A stretch of DNA of 64,000 nucleotides from Pinirhizobacter soli (GCF_015905305.1 NZ_JADZLQ010000001.1:2008599-2072598); one strand, 5' to 3'. Counted from the stretch's first letter, positions 8,604-19,380 are shown. The notes: generated by a model from the sequence alone, not told the origin. Translations and numbers: made by a program.

Positions 8604-10601
8604 ATGCTCAATCCGCAACAACACGCGGCGGTCGAATATTGCGACGGCCCCCTGCTGGTCCTGGCCGGTGCCGGCTCAGGCAAGACGCGCGTCATCACCG
8701 AGAAGATCGCCCATCTGATCGGCCGCCGCAAGCTTGCGCCGGAAAAGATTGCAGCGATCACCTTCACCAACAAGGCCGCGCGCGAGATGCGCGAGCGCGT
8801 GTCGAAGATCATCCCGGCCGAGGCCGCGGCGGCGCTCACCGTCTGCACCTTCCATGCCCTGGGCCTGAAATTCCTGCAGATCGAACATGAACGCGCGGGC
8901 CTGCGACGCGGGTTCTCGGTGCTGGACGCCGACGACACCGACGCGATCATCAAGGAACTCTCGCCCAAGGGCGTGAAGCCGGAGGTACTGAATGGGCTTC
9001 GGAACCTGGTGAGCCGGGCGAAGAATTCGGCCCTCACCCCCGACGAAGCCATGGCCGCCGCGCGCAGCCCGCGCGAGATCGAGGCGGCCACCATCTACGA
9101 CCTCTACCAGCAGCGCCTGTCGGCCTTCAATGCGGTGGACTTCGACGACCTGATCCGCCTGCCGCTGCGCATCCTGGAAGCCGACGACGACTGCCGCATG
9201 GCCTGGCGCGAGCGCCTGCGCTACCTGCTGGTGGACGAATACCAGGACACCAACGACGCCCAGTACCGCCTGCTCAAGGCGCTATCGGGCGACAAGGCCC
9301 GCTTTACCTGCGTGGGCGACGACGACCAGAGCATCTACGCCTGGCGCGGCGCCAACCCGGAGAACATCGACCAGCTCGGCCGCGATTTCCCCCAGTTACA
9401 GGTGATCAAGCTCGAGCAGAACTACCGCTGCGCCAAGCGCATCCTGCGCGCGGCCAACAAGCTGATCGCCAACAATCCCCATGTGCACGAAAAGCGCCTG
9501 TGGAGCGACCACCTGGAAGGCCCGCTGATCCGAGTGCTCGAGTGCAAGGAAAGCGAGCACGAAGCGGAAAAGATCGCCGCCATCGCCTCGCACCTGTACG
9601 AGAAATACAAGGACAAGGGCTGCCGCTGGAGCGACTTCGCCATCCTCTACCGCGGGAATTTCCAGGCCCGTCCGCTGGAGAAAGCCCTGCGCCTGGCGCG
9701 CGTGCCCTATCACCTGTCCGGCGCCCTGAGTTTCCTGGACCGCGCCGAGGTGAAGGACGTCCTTTGTTACCTGCGGCTGCTTGCCAACCCCACCGACGAC
9801 GCGGCCTTCCTGCGCGTGGTGAACGTGCCCAAGCGTGAGATCGGCGCCACCACGCTCGAGAAGCTCGGCCAGGTGGCCGCCTCCCGCGGCGCTTCGATGC
9901 TTGACGCCGCGCGCAGCGACAGCGTGCTGAAGACCCTTTCAGCGCGTCCGGCGTCGCAGCTGGCCTCGTTCACCCGCCTGATGGACGAACTGCGCAGTGC
10001 CGCGATCCACCACAGCGCCGCTGAATTGGTCGAGATGCTGTTGCAGAAGACCGGCTACGCCGCGCAGATCGCTTCAACCACGCCCGACCAGATCACCCGC
10101 GACCGCAAGCTGGGCAACCTGCGCGAGCTCACCGAGTGGTTCGCCGCCATGCAGAAGGATGGCGGCGGCGCCGGCGATCTCGCCGCACAGCTGGCTTTGC
10201 TCAGCCATGCCGACCGCGATGACCCGGGCAATGCGCTGCGCATGATGACCCTGCATTCGGCCAAGGGCCTGGAGTTTCGTTTCGTCTTCATCGCCGGCTG
10301 CGAAGACGGCACCCTTCCCCACGAAGGGGCGCTGGACGAAGGCCGCATCGACGAGGAACGCCGCCTGATGTACGTGGGCATTACCCGGGCCAAGGAATTG
10401 CTCACCCTGAGCTATTCGGCCCGCACGAAGAAGTACGGCGAGATCCTTTCCAACCAGCCCAGCCGCTTCCTGAAGGAACTGCCCGAAGCCGACCTGCACT
10501 GGGAAGGCAAGGACCTCGAGGCCGATGCCCTGGTCACTCGCGAAACGGCGCAATCACACATGGCGAAGATCGCCGCCATGCTGGCTGCCAACAAGCGCTA
10601 G
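8604..10601 (+). CDS. rep: ATP-dependent DNA helicase Rep
   Basis: Superfamily 1A 3'-5' helicase that helps replication forks pass obstacles. The 665-residue length fits Rep. Motifs are in order: Q-motif LNPQQHAAV at the very N-terminus, Walker A AGAGSGKTR, Walker B DEYQDTND, GDDDQSIYAWRGA, QNYRC, and TLHSAKGLEF with the C-terminal YVGITRAKE. The family usually begins with LNxxQ immediately after Met, which supports the start at 8604. It is divergent from the halogenase-like gene (79 bases between them) and overlaps the convergent membrane protein gene by four bases at the 3' end. Confidence 0.95.
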   Translation: MLNPQQHAAVEYCDGPLLVLAGAGSGKTRVITEKIAHLIGRRKLAPEKIAAITFTNKAAREMRERVSKIIPAEAAAALTVCTFHALGLKFLQIEHERAGLRRGFSVLDADDTDAIIKELSPKGVKPEVLNGLRNLVSRAKNSALTPDEAMAAARSPREIEAATIYDLYQQRLSAFNAVDFDDLIRLPLRILEADDDCRMAWRERLRYLLVDEYQDTNDAQYRLLKALSGDKARFTCVGDDDQSIYAWRGANPENIDQLGRDFPQLQVIKLEQNYRCAKRILRAANKLIANNPHVHEKRLWSDHLEGPLIRVLECKESEHEAEKIAAIASHLYEKYKDKGCRWSDFAILYRGNFQARPLEKALRLARVPYHLSGALSFLDRAEVKDVLCYLRLLANPTDDAAFLRVVNVPKREIGATTLEKLGQVAASRGASMLDAARSDSVLKTLSARPASQLASFTRLMDELRSAAIHHSAAELVEMLLQKTGYAAQIASTTPDQITRDRKLGNLRELTEWFAAMQKDGGGAGDLAAQLALLSHADRDDPGNALRMMTLHSAKGLEFRFVFIAGCEDGTLPHEGALDEGRIDEERRLMYVGITRAKELLTLSYSARTKKYGEILSNQPSRFLKELPEADLHWEGKDLEADALVTRETAQSHMAKIAAMLAANKR

Positions 10602-11617
10602 ATAAGCCGCTCCGCTTCCAGTTCCTGCTTCAGATAGGCATAGAAGATCGGCGCCGCGACCACGCCGGCCAGGCCGAACGCCGCCTCGAACAGAAGCATG
10701 GCCACCAGCAGCTCCCAGGCCCGCGCGCGAATCTGCGTACCGACGATGCGCGCGTTGAGGAAATACTCAAGCTTGTGGATCACGATCAGGAAGCCGAGCG
10801 CGGCCATGCCCACATAAAGCGATATCGACAGCGCGGCGATGGTAACGGCGGTGTTGCTGATCAAATTCCCGATCACCGGCATCAGGCCAACGATGAACGT
10901 GAACAGCACCAGCGTCTTGGCCAGGGGCACGTGGATGCCCATCAGCGGCAACACGCCGAGCAGGAAGATCGCGGTAAGCACGGTGTTCACCAGCGAAATC
11001 TTGATCTGGGCAAACACGATGTCGTGGAACGCCTTGGACAATCGCGCGCAACGCAGGCCCAGGGCCGCCGCCAGCGGACCCACCTGATGGGGCGGACGCG
11101 TGCGAGACAAGGCAACGATACCGCCCAGCACCAGGCCGATCAGGATGTGCACGGTGACGCGCGCAGCCTCCTTGCCGGCCAGCTGCAGGGTAACGGCATG
11201 CGTCTTGGCAAACCCGGTAAGGACCAGGCGCAGTTCTTCCACGCTGTCCGGCAGATGGTCCACGATCACGGTGGGCAGTTGTTCGCGTGCCTTGTCCACC
11301 AGCGGCATCAACTGGGTCTGCCAGAGCACCTCGGGATTGCCCAGCTCACTGCGCAGGAAGCCGACCGCGCCAAAAATAGCCAGGATCAGCAAACCGACCA
11401 CGACCACCGCCAGGATCGCCACCACCAGGGCACGGGCGCGCGTGCCCGCCAGGCGGTTGCCCAACAGCGGGGCAGTGGAAAACACCACCTCGTAGACCAG
11501 CAGGCCCGCCAGCAGCGCCGGCAACAGCCTCAGTGCCATCACCAGCAGTAGCGCCAAGGCAGCCAGGGTGTAGCTGGCGATGCGGATGGGCAGGGTCGAG
11601 CGCGTGAGGTTGTCCAT
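10598..11617 (-). CDS. AI-2E family transporter (PerM/YdiK-type)
   Basis: A 339-residue integral membrane protein of the AI-2 exporter superfamily. Paired hydrophobic segments open the protein, a hydrophilic region lies near residues 90-160, and further membrane segments include a conserved late stretch with ITGIRPTM-equivalent residues reading GLMPVIGNLISN. Family members have been linked to AI-2 export or to Na+/H+ exchange; the substrate here cannot be read from sequence. The gene is convergent with rep and overlaps its stop. Confidence 0.85.
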   Translation of the reverse strand: MDNLTRSTLPIRIASYTLAALALLLVMALRLLPALLAGLLVYEVVFSTAPLLGNRLAGTRARALVVAILAVVVVGLLILAIFGAVGFLRSELGNPEVLWQTQLMPLVDKAREQLPTVIVDHLPDSVEELRLVLTGFAKTHAVTLQLAGKEAARVTVHILIGLVLGGIVALSRTRPPHQVGPLAAALGLRCARLSKAFHDIVFAQIKISLVNTVLTAIFLLGVLPLMGIHVPLAKTLVLFTFIVGLMPVIGNLISNTAVTIAALSISLYVGMAALGFLIVIHKLEYFLNARIVGTQIRARAWELLVAMLLFEAAFGLAGVVAAPIFYAYLKQELEAERLI

Positions 11618-11753
11618 GCAGGTCCGAGCGGTGGGGCCAGTTCGTGACTTTATACGATGGCCGGGTGTTGCGGCCGTGGCGCAGGCCAGGCGTCACCCGG
11701 CTGTCGTAAACTTTCCCGATCATCACCCGCCCTTCAAGCAGGACGCCCAACGC

Positions 11754-12656
11754 ATGTCATTGATTCGACCGCTGGTACTCGGCTGTGCACTGGCCCTTTC
11801 AGCCTGCGCCACCGTGGCCCCCCAGCCCAAGGGTGCCCCGGCACCCGCCCAGGCGGCCCAGCCCGCGGTGGCGGCCGCCGTCCCCGCCGACGACAACCTC
11901 AACGCTGCCTTGTGGAGCCAGCGGGCGGTCGAGCACGACATGATCTACGAAGAGGTGTTCCGCGACGCGCAGGCAAAACTCGCCACCGCGCTGAAGGACC
12001 CCACCTGGGATGCGCTGCCCAAGGACGACCGCACCACCCCGATAAGCAGGAAGCTCAAACCCGCCGTGGTGCTGGACATCGACGAAACCGTGCTGGACAA
12101 CTCGCCCTACCAGGTGCGCGTTATTCGCGGGGGCGGTGAATTCAACGAAGCGGACTGGGCTGCCTGGTGCAAGGAAGCCGTGGCCCGCGCCATGCCCGGT
12201 GCGGTGGCCTTCACCCAATGGGCCGCCAGCCACGGCATCGCCGTGATCTACGTATCCAACCGCGCCAAGGACCTGGACGAGCCGACCCTGCGCAACCTGC
12301 GCCAGGCCGGCCTGCCGGTCTCGGGTCCCGAGGCCTTCCTGGGCCTGGGAACATTCGTCCCCGATTGCGACCAGGCGGGCACCGAGAAGGGCTGCCGCCG
12401 GCAATTGATCGCCAGCAAATACCGTGTGCTGATGCAGTTCGGCGACCAGGTGGGCGACTTTGTCACCGTGCTTGCCAACACTCCTGAAGGCCGCGAGAAA
12501 GCCATTGCACCGTATCGTGCGTGGGTCGGCGAGCGCTGGTTCGTATTCCCCAATCCGACCTATGGATCATGGGAGCCGGCGGTGTTCAACAACGACTACA
12601 CGCTACCCCGCGAGGAGCGACGCAAGCTGAAAATCGATGCATTGCGCGATAAGTAA
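11754..12656 (+). CDS. HAD-family acid phosphatase, lipoprotein e(P4)-like
   Basis: A predicted outer-membrane or periplasmic lipoprotein phosphatase of 300 residues. The signal peptide ends in LSAC with the acylated cysteine at residue 18, followed by an Ala/Pro-rich linker. The HAD motif I VVLDIDETVLDNS lies near residue 105, and YVSNR supplies the second HAD motif region. Relatives (e(P4), class B/C acid phosphatases) dephosphorylate nucleotides and other phosphomonoesters. The ATG at 11754 is chosen because it starts the signal peptide; the open frame extends upstream without one. It has no close operon partner. Confidence 0.9.
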   Translation: MSLIRPLVLGCALALSACATVAPQPKGAPAPAQAAQPAVAAAVPADDNLNAALWSQRAVEHDMIYEEVFRDAQAKLATALKDPTWDALPKDDRTTPISRKLKPAVVLDIDETVLDNSPYQVRVIRGGGEFNEADWAAWCKEAVARAMPGAVAFTQWAASHGIAVIYVSNRAKDLDEPTLRNLRQAGLPVSGPEAFLGLGTFVPDCDQAGTEKGCRRQLIASKYRVLMQFGDQVGDFVTVLANTPEGREKAIAPYRAWVGERWFVFPNPTYGSWEPAVFNNDYTLPREERRKLKIDALRDK

Positions 12657-12691
12657 ATAAATTCAATAAGTTAAGAAGCCTATCTTACCTA

Positions 12692-12720
12692 TTGCCTTAA
12701 TTTTAACGCGCAATTAAGAT
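12692..12720 (+). promoter_or_regulatory. Candidate sigma-70 promoter in AT-rich gap
   Basis: A -35 box TTGCCT (12692-12697) and a -10 box TAAGAT (12715-12720), each with four of six consensus bases, are separated by exactly 17 bases. They lie in a strikingly AT-rich stretch (about 12654-12720) of an otherwise GC-rich sequence. Transcription would start near 12727 and run to the terminator at 12795-12827. Confidence 0.45.
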
Positions 12721-12726
12721 AGCCGC

Positions 12727-12827
12727 GCCGACACCGCAAGCCGCCAAAGCGAAGCGGGCAAGGCCATTTCCCTTTCCGGCCTCGAGCCGGCAAGCCCCGC
12801 AGGCCAGACCCGCGGGGTTTTCTTTTT
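12727..12827 (+). ncRNA. Candidate small RNA or regulatory leader
   Basis: About 100 bases between a candidate promoter (12692-12720) and an intrinsic terminator (12795-12827). No credible open reading frame lies inside. Local hairpins include CCGGC-loop-GCCGG near 12776-12790 and the terminator stem itself. It may be an independent small RNA, a leader with conditional termination upstream of the lipoprotein gene at 12841, or simply the 3' untranslated region of the phosphatase gene. No known RNA family was recognised. Confidence 0.35.
12795..12827 (+). terminator. Rho-independent terminator
   Basis: Six-base-pair GC stem (CCCCGC at 12795-12800, GCGGGG at 12812-12817) with an 11-base loop, followed by TTTTCTTTTTT. 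This is the clearest intrinsic terminator in the window. It ends 13 bases before the next start codon, so readthrough, a start inside the T-tract, or an undetected promoter must supply the downstream gene. Confidence 0.85.
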
Positions 12828-12840
12828 TATGCTGGGCACC

Positions 12841-13734
12841 ATGCACCGCCTGCTCCTAGCCCTCGCCCTGTGCCTGCTCGTTGCCTGCCACCAGGACGAC
12901 GCGCCCGCGCCCGTGCCCGTGGCCGTGACTCCGCCCGAGGCGGCACTGAAAGCCTCGGTGGACCTGCTGGGCCGGGGAGACTTTGCCGGCTTCTGGCAGC
13001 ACGCCCTGCCCCCGGCGGATTTAGCCAACCTCAAGGCCGATTGGCAGCGCCGCCCCGGCGCGCTCGACGACGCCGACCGGCGCCGTCTGGACGCAGCCCT
13101 GGCCGGGCTCGGCCGCGATGGCGCCGACAAGAAGCTATGGACCGGCATATCACCCTTCGTGCTTCACTTCGAGCGCGACTACCGCGAGCAGATGCCGCTG
13201 ACCATCGGCGTCTTCCAGTCCATCGCCATGACCGGCATCGGCAGCGCCCGTTCGCTCACCACCGCGCAAAAGGCGCTGGCCCGCGAGGCGGTGCTGGCCT
13301 TGGGTCCATGGGCGCAGGCCGCGCCATGGGGGGATGTCGCCGCCGCGCACAAGGCGATCGACATCGCGGTGGCAGCGGGCAAGGACCTGCAATATCCCGC
13401 CGACGGGCGACCTGCGGACTTCGATACATCCATGCGTAACCAGCAACTGGCCTTCAATGCCGTGGTGGACATGGCCCACCTCTACAACCTGGATCTGGAT
13501 GCCATGTTCGCCTCGGCGCATACCCAGGTGCTGGAGAATACCGAGGCCAGTGCACGCGTGCGCCTGCTCTATACGCTGGTGGACCGCCCGCTTTCGATCG
13601 AAATCGCCATGGTGCGTGAAGACGGCCACTGGTATGACCGCGATCTGCTCGAGTCGGTGCGTTCCACCCACGACGACATCGTCCACGGGATCGGCACCGA
13701 CGTCCCCGCCGCGCCCTTAACAAGCGCACGCTAA
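12841..13734 (+). CDS. Putative lipoprotein of unknown function
   Basis: A 297-residue exported protein. The ATG at 12841 gives a compact lipoprotein signal (hydrophobic core then LVAC, cysteine 16); an in-frame ATG at 12829 would add four residues. The mature part is hydrophilic and Ala/Asp-rich, with no catalytic motif I recognise. It is nine bases upstream of plsB and may be co-transcribed with it. The intrinsic terminator immediately upstream suggests its expression is separated from, or regulated relative to, the transcript coming from the phosphatase gene. Confidence 0.75.
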   Translation: MHRLLLALALCLLVACHQDDAPAPVPVAVTPPEAALKASVDLLGRGDFAGFWQHALPPADLANLKADWQRRPGALDDADRRRLDAALAGLGRDGADKKLWTGISPFVLHFERDYREQMPLTIGVFQSIAMTGIGSARSLTTAQKALAREAVLALGPWAQAAPWGDVAAAHKAIDIAVAAGKDLQYPADGRPADFDTSMRNQQLAFNAVVDMAHLYNLDLDAMFASAHTQVLENTEASARVRLLYTLVDRPLSIEIAMVREDGHWYDRDLLESVRSTHDDIVHGIGTDVPAAPLTSAR

Positions 13735-13743
13735 ACTAGCCCG

Positions 13744-16368
13744 ATGGCTGATCCTTCCACCTATTCCGTCAATCCTGCCCGCACCCGCCCGCGAGGCCCC
13801 TGGTGGTTCGCACTGCTGAGCCGCGTGCTCGAACCGTGGGTGCGTATCAAGCGCGATCCGGCCGAGCCCTCCACCCTGCTCAGGGCCGATATACCGGTCT
13901 GCTACGTGATCGAGCGCGATGGCGTGTCCGATGCGCTGATCCTTGAGCGCGCCTGCCGCGAAGCGGGCCTGCCCAGCCCCATGCAGCCGGTACCGAACAT
14001 CCCGGTGCGCCGGCGCCGCGCCATGTTCGCCCTGGCCCGCCGCGAAGGCTGGGGCTTCGGCCGGCGCCAGGCTGCCTTGCCCAAGGAGCCCTTGAACCGG
14101 CTGGTGCATGCACTGGAAGCCATGCCGCACCAGGATGTCCAACTTGTACCGGTGTCGATCTACGTCGGCCGCGCCCCTGGCCGCGAGAGCGGCTGGTTCC
14201 GCGTGCTGTTCTCGGAAAACTGGGTGGTGGTGGGCCGTTTCCGGCGCCTGCTGGCCGTGCTGTTGAATGGCCGCGACACCGTGGTGCATTTCGCAGCGCC
14301 CGTGTCGCTGCGCCAGGTAATCGATGACGCCGGCGACATCCGCGCCGAACGCCTGACGCGCAAGATCGCCCGCGTGCTGCGAACGCATTTCCGCCGCATC
14401 CGTGCCGCGGTGGTCGGCCCTGACCTCTCCCATCGGCGCACCGTGGTCGACGCGGTGCTCAATGCCGAACCGGTACGCGAGGCCGTGGCCGCGACGTCGG
14501 CCAAGGAGAAGATCCCCTACGCCAAGGCTTGGCGCCGCGCCCACGACATGGCCATGGAAATCTCGGCCGACTATTCCCACCCGGTGGTGCGTTCCACGTC
14601 TTTCCTGCTGTCGAACTTCTGGAACAAGCTTTACGACGGCATTGCCATGCACCATTTCGACAAGGCACGCGCCGCGGCGCCCGGTCACGAAGTGGTGTAT
14701 GTGCCATGCCATCGCAGCCATACCGACTACCTGCTGTTGTCTTACCAGTTGCACCAGTCCGGCGTGGTGCCGCCGCACATCGCCGCCGGTGTCAACCTGA
14801 ACCTGCCGGTGATCGGCCCGATCCTGCGTCGCGGCGGCGCCTTCTTCCTGCGCCGCAGCTTCCGCGGCAACGCGCTGTATTCGGTGGTGTTCAACGAATA
14901 CCTCGCGCAGTTGGTCGACCGCGGCGTGCCGCTGGAGTATTTCATCGAAGGTGGCCGCTCGCGCACCGGCCGACTGCTGGCGCCGCGCGCCGGCATGCTG
15001 GTGATGACGGTGCGTGCGTTCCTGCGCGCGCCGCGCCGCCCGGTGCTGTTCCAGCCGGTGTACATCGGCTACGAGAAACTGATGGAAGGAAAATCCTACA
15101 TCGGCGAATTGACCGGCAAACCGAAAGAGAAGGAATCGCTGCTGGGCCTGTTGCGGGGCCTGAAAGTGCTGCGCCAGCGCTACGGGCATGTCACCTTGAA
15201 CTTCGGTGAACCGATCGCACTGGAACCGCTGCTCGATGCCGCCGAGCCCGCCTGGCGCCAGACCACGGCCGTGCCCGACGCCAAGCCCGAGTGGCTGTCC
15301 GGCATGGTGGACAACCTGGCCGAACGCATCCAGGTGAACATCAACCGCGCCGCCGACGTCAACCCGATCAACCTGCTGGCGCTGGCATTGCTTGCCACGC
15401 CCAAGCACGCCATGGCCGAGAGCGACCTGCTGGCGCAGCTGGAACTGACCAAGGCCCTGATCACGGACCTGCCCTATTCCGATCGCGTTACCGTTACCCC
15501 AAGCCCGCCGGCCGGCATCATCGCCTACGGCGAACAGATGGGCTGGATCCGTCGTGTGCGCCACCCACTGGGCGACGTGCTGATGGCCGAGGGTGAGCAG
15601 GCGGTACTGCTTTCGTACTTCCGCAACAACGTGCTGCACTTGAATGCCACGGCTGCGTGGGTGGCCTGCTGCTTCCTCAACAACCGCCGCATGTCGCGCT
15701 CGTCGGTGATCCGCCTGGGCCGCATCGTCTACCCGTTCATCCAGGGCGAGTTGTTCCTGCCGTGGGACGAAGAGGGCTTCACCGGGCAGATGCAGGCCAC
15801 CATCGACTTCTTCGTGGCCCGCGGCCTGCTGGAAACCTCTGGCGAAGGCCGCCTGCTTGAGCGTGGCCCGGGCCAGGACGATGGCGCCTACCAGCTGCGC
15901 GTGATCGCACGCAGCCTGCTGCAGGCCTTCGAGCGCTATTACATCGCCATCGCTGCGTTGGTGAAGAATGGACCGCACACGCTCACGGCGGGGGAGCTTG
16001 AGAACGCCTGCACGCTCACCGCGCAACGCCTAGGCATGCTCAACGAACTGTCGGCCCCTGAATTCTTCGACAAGGCCCTGTTCCGCGGCTTCATCCAGAA
16101 GTTGCGCGAGCGCAAAGTGGTATGGACCGACGATGAGGGCAAGCTCGATTTCGCCCAGGCCCTGGAAGGCATGGTCGACGATGCGCGGCTGATCCTGGCC
16201 CGTGAAGTGCGCCACTCGATCCTGAAGATCACCCCGGGCGGCGCCGAGCCGCGCGATCCGCCGCCACCTGCACTGAAGGAAGCACCCGTCCAGGACGTGG
16301 CTTCAGACCTGCACCAGCGGCACGTGGTGAACGAGGAAGAACGGCACCACCCGACCCACCTTCCTTAA
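13744..16368 (+). CDS. plsB: Glycerol-3-phosphate 1-O-acyltransferase
   Basis: Catalyses the first step of phospholipid synthesis, acylating sn-glycerol 3-phosphate with acyl-CoA or acyl-ACP at the inner membrane. The 874-residue protein is slightly longer than E. coli PlsB. The acyltransferase HX4D motif appears as HRSHTD at about residue 323, followed by GGAFFLRRSF and the glycerol-phosphate-binding block FIEGGRSRTGR. The C-terminal tail is rich in Pro and His and is probably disordered. The start at 13744 lies nine bases after the lipoprotein stop. A GC-rich stem-loop separates it from the convergent antiporter gene. Confidence 0.95.
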   Translation: MADPSTYSVNPARTRPRGPWWFALLSRVLEPWVRIKRDPAEPSTLLRADIPVCYVIERDGVSDALILERACREAGLPSPMQPVPNIPVRRRRAMFALARREGWGFGRRQAALPKEPLNRLVHALEAMPHQDVQLVPVSIYVGRAPGRESGWFRVLFSENWVVVGRFRRLLAVLLNGRDTVVHFAAPVSLRQVIDDAGDIRAERLTRKIARVLRTHFRRIRAAVVGPDLSHRRTVVDAVLNAEPVREAVAATSAKEKIPYAKAWRRAHDMAMEISADYSHPVVRSTSFLLSNFWNKLYDGIAMHHFDKARAAAPGHEVVYVPCHRSHTDYLLLSYQLHQSGVVPPHIAAGVNLNLPVIGPILRRGGAFFLRRSFRGNALYSVVFNEYLAQLVDRGVPLEYFIEGGRSRTGRLLAPRAGMLVMTVRAFLRAPRRPVLFQPVYIGYEKLMEGKSYIGELTGKPKEKESLLGLLRGLKVLRQRYGHVTLNFGEPIALEPLLDAAEPAWRQTTAVPDAKPEWLSGMVDNLAERIQVNINRAADVNPINLLALALLATPKHAMAESDLLAQLELTKALITDLPYSDRVTVTPSPPAGIIAYGEQMGWIRRVRHPLGDVLMAEGEQAVLLSYFRNNVLHLNATAAWVACCFLNNRRMSRSSVIRLGRIVYPFIQGELFLPWDEEGFTGQMQATIDFFVARGLLETSGEGRLLERGPGQDDGAYQLRVIARSLLQAFERYYIAIAALVKNGPHTLTAGELENACTLTAQRLGMLNELSAPEFFDKALFRGFIQKLRERKVVWTDDEGKLDFAQALEGMVDDARLILAREVRHSILKITPGGAEPRDPPPPALKEAPVQDVASDLHQRHVVNEEERHHPTHLP

Positions 16369-16376
16369 GATCGCCC

Positions 16377-16400
16377 GCGGCCGGTGTTATTCCCGGCCGC
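16377..16400. terminator. Stem-loop between convergent genes
   Basis: Perfect eight-base arms (GCGGCCGG and CCGGCCGC) with an eight-base loop lie between the plsB and antiporter stops. There is no T-tract on either strand, so a terminator role is only suggested by position. Confidence 0.35.
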
Positions 16401-16409
16401 AAGCCACCT

Positions 16410-18221
16410 TCAGACGTTCTCTTCCCGATGCAGGCCGTCGTCGGCAGTATCGGCCTCGAAGAGCCTTTGCAGGTCGCCCAGGGCATCCATGGAAGTCTCG
16501 CGAAGCGCCGCGTCGTCGTCGTACACCAGGTACTGCCGGGCCAGCAGCTGTTCGTCGTGCTTGCGGAAGCGCTCGACGCGGGCCTCGGCCAGCTCCTGGG
16601 GCATGCCCAGCGCCTGCAGCACCAGGCGGGCCATCTTCAACGAGGAATGGAAGGTCTCGCGCACCGGTTCCTCGATGCCAAGATCCATCAGGCGGAACGC
16701 ATGCTGCCGGTTGCGCGCGCGGGCGACGATCTTCAGATGGGGAAACTGGCGACGCACCAGCCGCGCGGTACGCAGGTTCATGTCCGGATCGTCCGTGCCC
16801 AGCACGAATACCTCAGCCGTCTGTGCCTGTGCCGCGCGCAGCAGTTCCGGTCGCGCCGGGTCGCCGAAGAACAGCGAGGTGCCGCCGAAGCGGCGCGAGA
16901 ATTCCACCTGCTCGACGGAATTTTCCAGGGCCACGAAGGGGATATCGTGCGCGCGCAGCAGGCGCGAGACGATTTGGCCGACACGGCCGAAGCCGGCGAT
17001 GATCACCCGGGGGCTGGCAACGTCAGGCGTTTCGAACTCGCGATCAGGCTTGCGTGCCTTGACGTTCAACATGGCGGCCACCGTGATCACCAGCAGCGGC
17101 GTCAACGCCATCGACAAGGTGATTACCAGCACCAATACGTTGCGCTGCACGTCGGTGATCAAATGGTTGGACTGCGCCAGGTTCAGCACCACGAAGGCGA
17201 ATTCACCGCCGCAGGCAAGCAGCGCGGTAAGGCGCAGCGAGTCGGGCATGCCAAGCCGGCCCGCCGACAGGCCCAGCGGCCACAGCACCAGCGACTTGGT
17301 CACCAGCAGCAAACCCACCAGGCCCAGGATCAACAGCGGCTGGTGGATCAACAGGGACAGATCCACCGACATGCCCACGCTGATGAAGAACAAACCCAGC
17401 AGCAGGCCTTTGAAGGGTTCGATGTTCGACTCAAGTTCGTGGCGGTATTCCGAATCGGCCAGCAGTACGCCGGCGAGGAAGGCGCCAAGCGTCACCGACA
17501 CGCCGATCAGTTCCATCACCAGCGCCGTGCCCATCACCACCAGCAGCGCGGTGGCCGTGGATACCTCCACGCTGCCTGCGCGCGCGACGAAACGGAACAC
17601 CGGGCGCAGCAGGAGCCGACCACCGAGCACCACCACGATGATGCCACCGACCACGGTGGCGATCCTGGAGAGCTCCGGCGGGTGCGTTCCGTGTTCCATG
17701 GATCCGCCCAGGAGCGGTATGGCGGCAATCAGAGGAATGGCCGCCAGATCCTGGAACAGAAGGATGGCAAAGCCCTGCCGGCCGTAGGCGGAATTCGCTT
17801 CCTTGCGCTCGGCCAGGATCTGCAGGCCGAAAGCGGTGGATGACAGCGCGAGCGCACCACCAACAATGACGGCTGATTTCGACGCCATGCCGAACGCCAG
17901 GAAGGCCACGCCGCCAATCACCAGCATCGTCAGCAGCACCTGGGCCAGGCCGCTGCCGAACACGGCGTGCCGCATCACCCAAAGACGCTGCGGCGAAAGC
18001 TCAAGGCCGATGACGAACAGCATCAGCACCACGCCAAACTCGGAGATCGCGGCGACACCGGCCGTGTCGCGAATCAGGCCAAAGCCGGAAGGCCCGATGG
18101 CCAGGCCCGCGATCAGGTAGCCCAGCACCGCCCCGAGCTTGAATCGCTTGGAAATGGGCACCGCCACCACGGTAGCGAGCAGGAAGATGACCGCCGATTG
18201 CAGGAACTGATGGTTTTCCAT
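16410..18221 (-). CDS. Kef-type monovalent cation:proton antiporter (CPA2)
   Basis: A 603-residue inner-membrane antiporter of the KefB/KefC type, expected to exchange K+ (or Na+) for H+. The N-terminal two thirds is a multi-helix Na_H_exchanger domain, including the GLELSPQRLW and AFLAGVLLADSEYRHELE segments typical of CPA2 proteins. Residues from about 400 form an RCK/TrkA-N domain starting VIIAGFGRVGQ, which binds nucleotide or glutathione adducts in KefC. No KefF/KefG ancillary flavoprotein is adjacent. hemB lies 63 bases upstream on the same strand. Confidence 0.92.
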   Translation of the reverse strand: MENHQFLQSAVIFLLATVVAVPISKRFKLGAVLGYLIAGLAIGPSGFGLIRDTAGVAAISEFGVVLMLFVIGLELSPQRLWVMRHAVFGSGLAQVLLTMLVIGGVAFLAFGMASKSAVIVGGALALSSTAFGLQILAERKEANSAYGRQGFAILLFQDLAAIPLIAAIPLLGGSMEHGTHPPELSRIATVVGGIIVVVLGGRLLLRPVFRFVARAGSVEVSTATALLVVMGTALVMELIGVSVTLGAFLAGVLLADSEYRHELESNIEPFKGLLLGLFFISVGMSVDLSLLIHQPLLILGLVGLLLVTKSLVLWPLGLSAGRLGMPDSLRLTALLACGGEFAFVVLNLAQSNHLITDVQRNVLVLVITLSMALTPLLVITVAAMLNVKARKPDREFETPDVASPRVIIAGFGRVGQIVSRLLRAHDIPFVALENSVEQVEFSRRFGGTSLFFGDPARPELLRAAQAQTAEVFVLGTDDPDMNLRTARLVRRQFPHLKIVARARNRQHAFRLMDLGIEEPVRETFHSSLKMARLVLQALGMPQELAEARVERFRKHDEQLLARQYLVYDDDAALRETSMDALGDLQRLFEADTADDGLHREENV

Positions 18222-18284
18222 GGCCTCTACCCCGGATCGGTGATCCGAATTATGGCATGGACGATGCGCGGCTCAGCCCGGGTT

Positions 18285-19298
<1,014 letters not shown>

Positions 19299-19380
19299 TT
19301 AAGCCAGGCGGTCATTCTACGCCGCGGGTGGCGGGGGCTGGCGCGGCAAGTTGTCCCGGACCGGCGGCGGCCCTGGGTTG

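Noticed and set aside
13717-16026. A 769-codon open frame on the minus strand opposite plsB
   Set aside because: It is a high-GC mirror of plsB; its composition is His/Gln/Arg-rich without any domain, while plsB has intact motifs.
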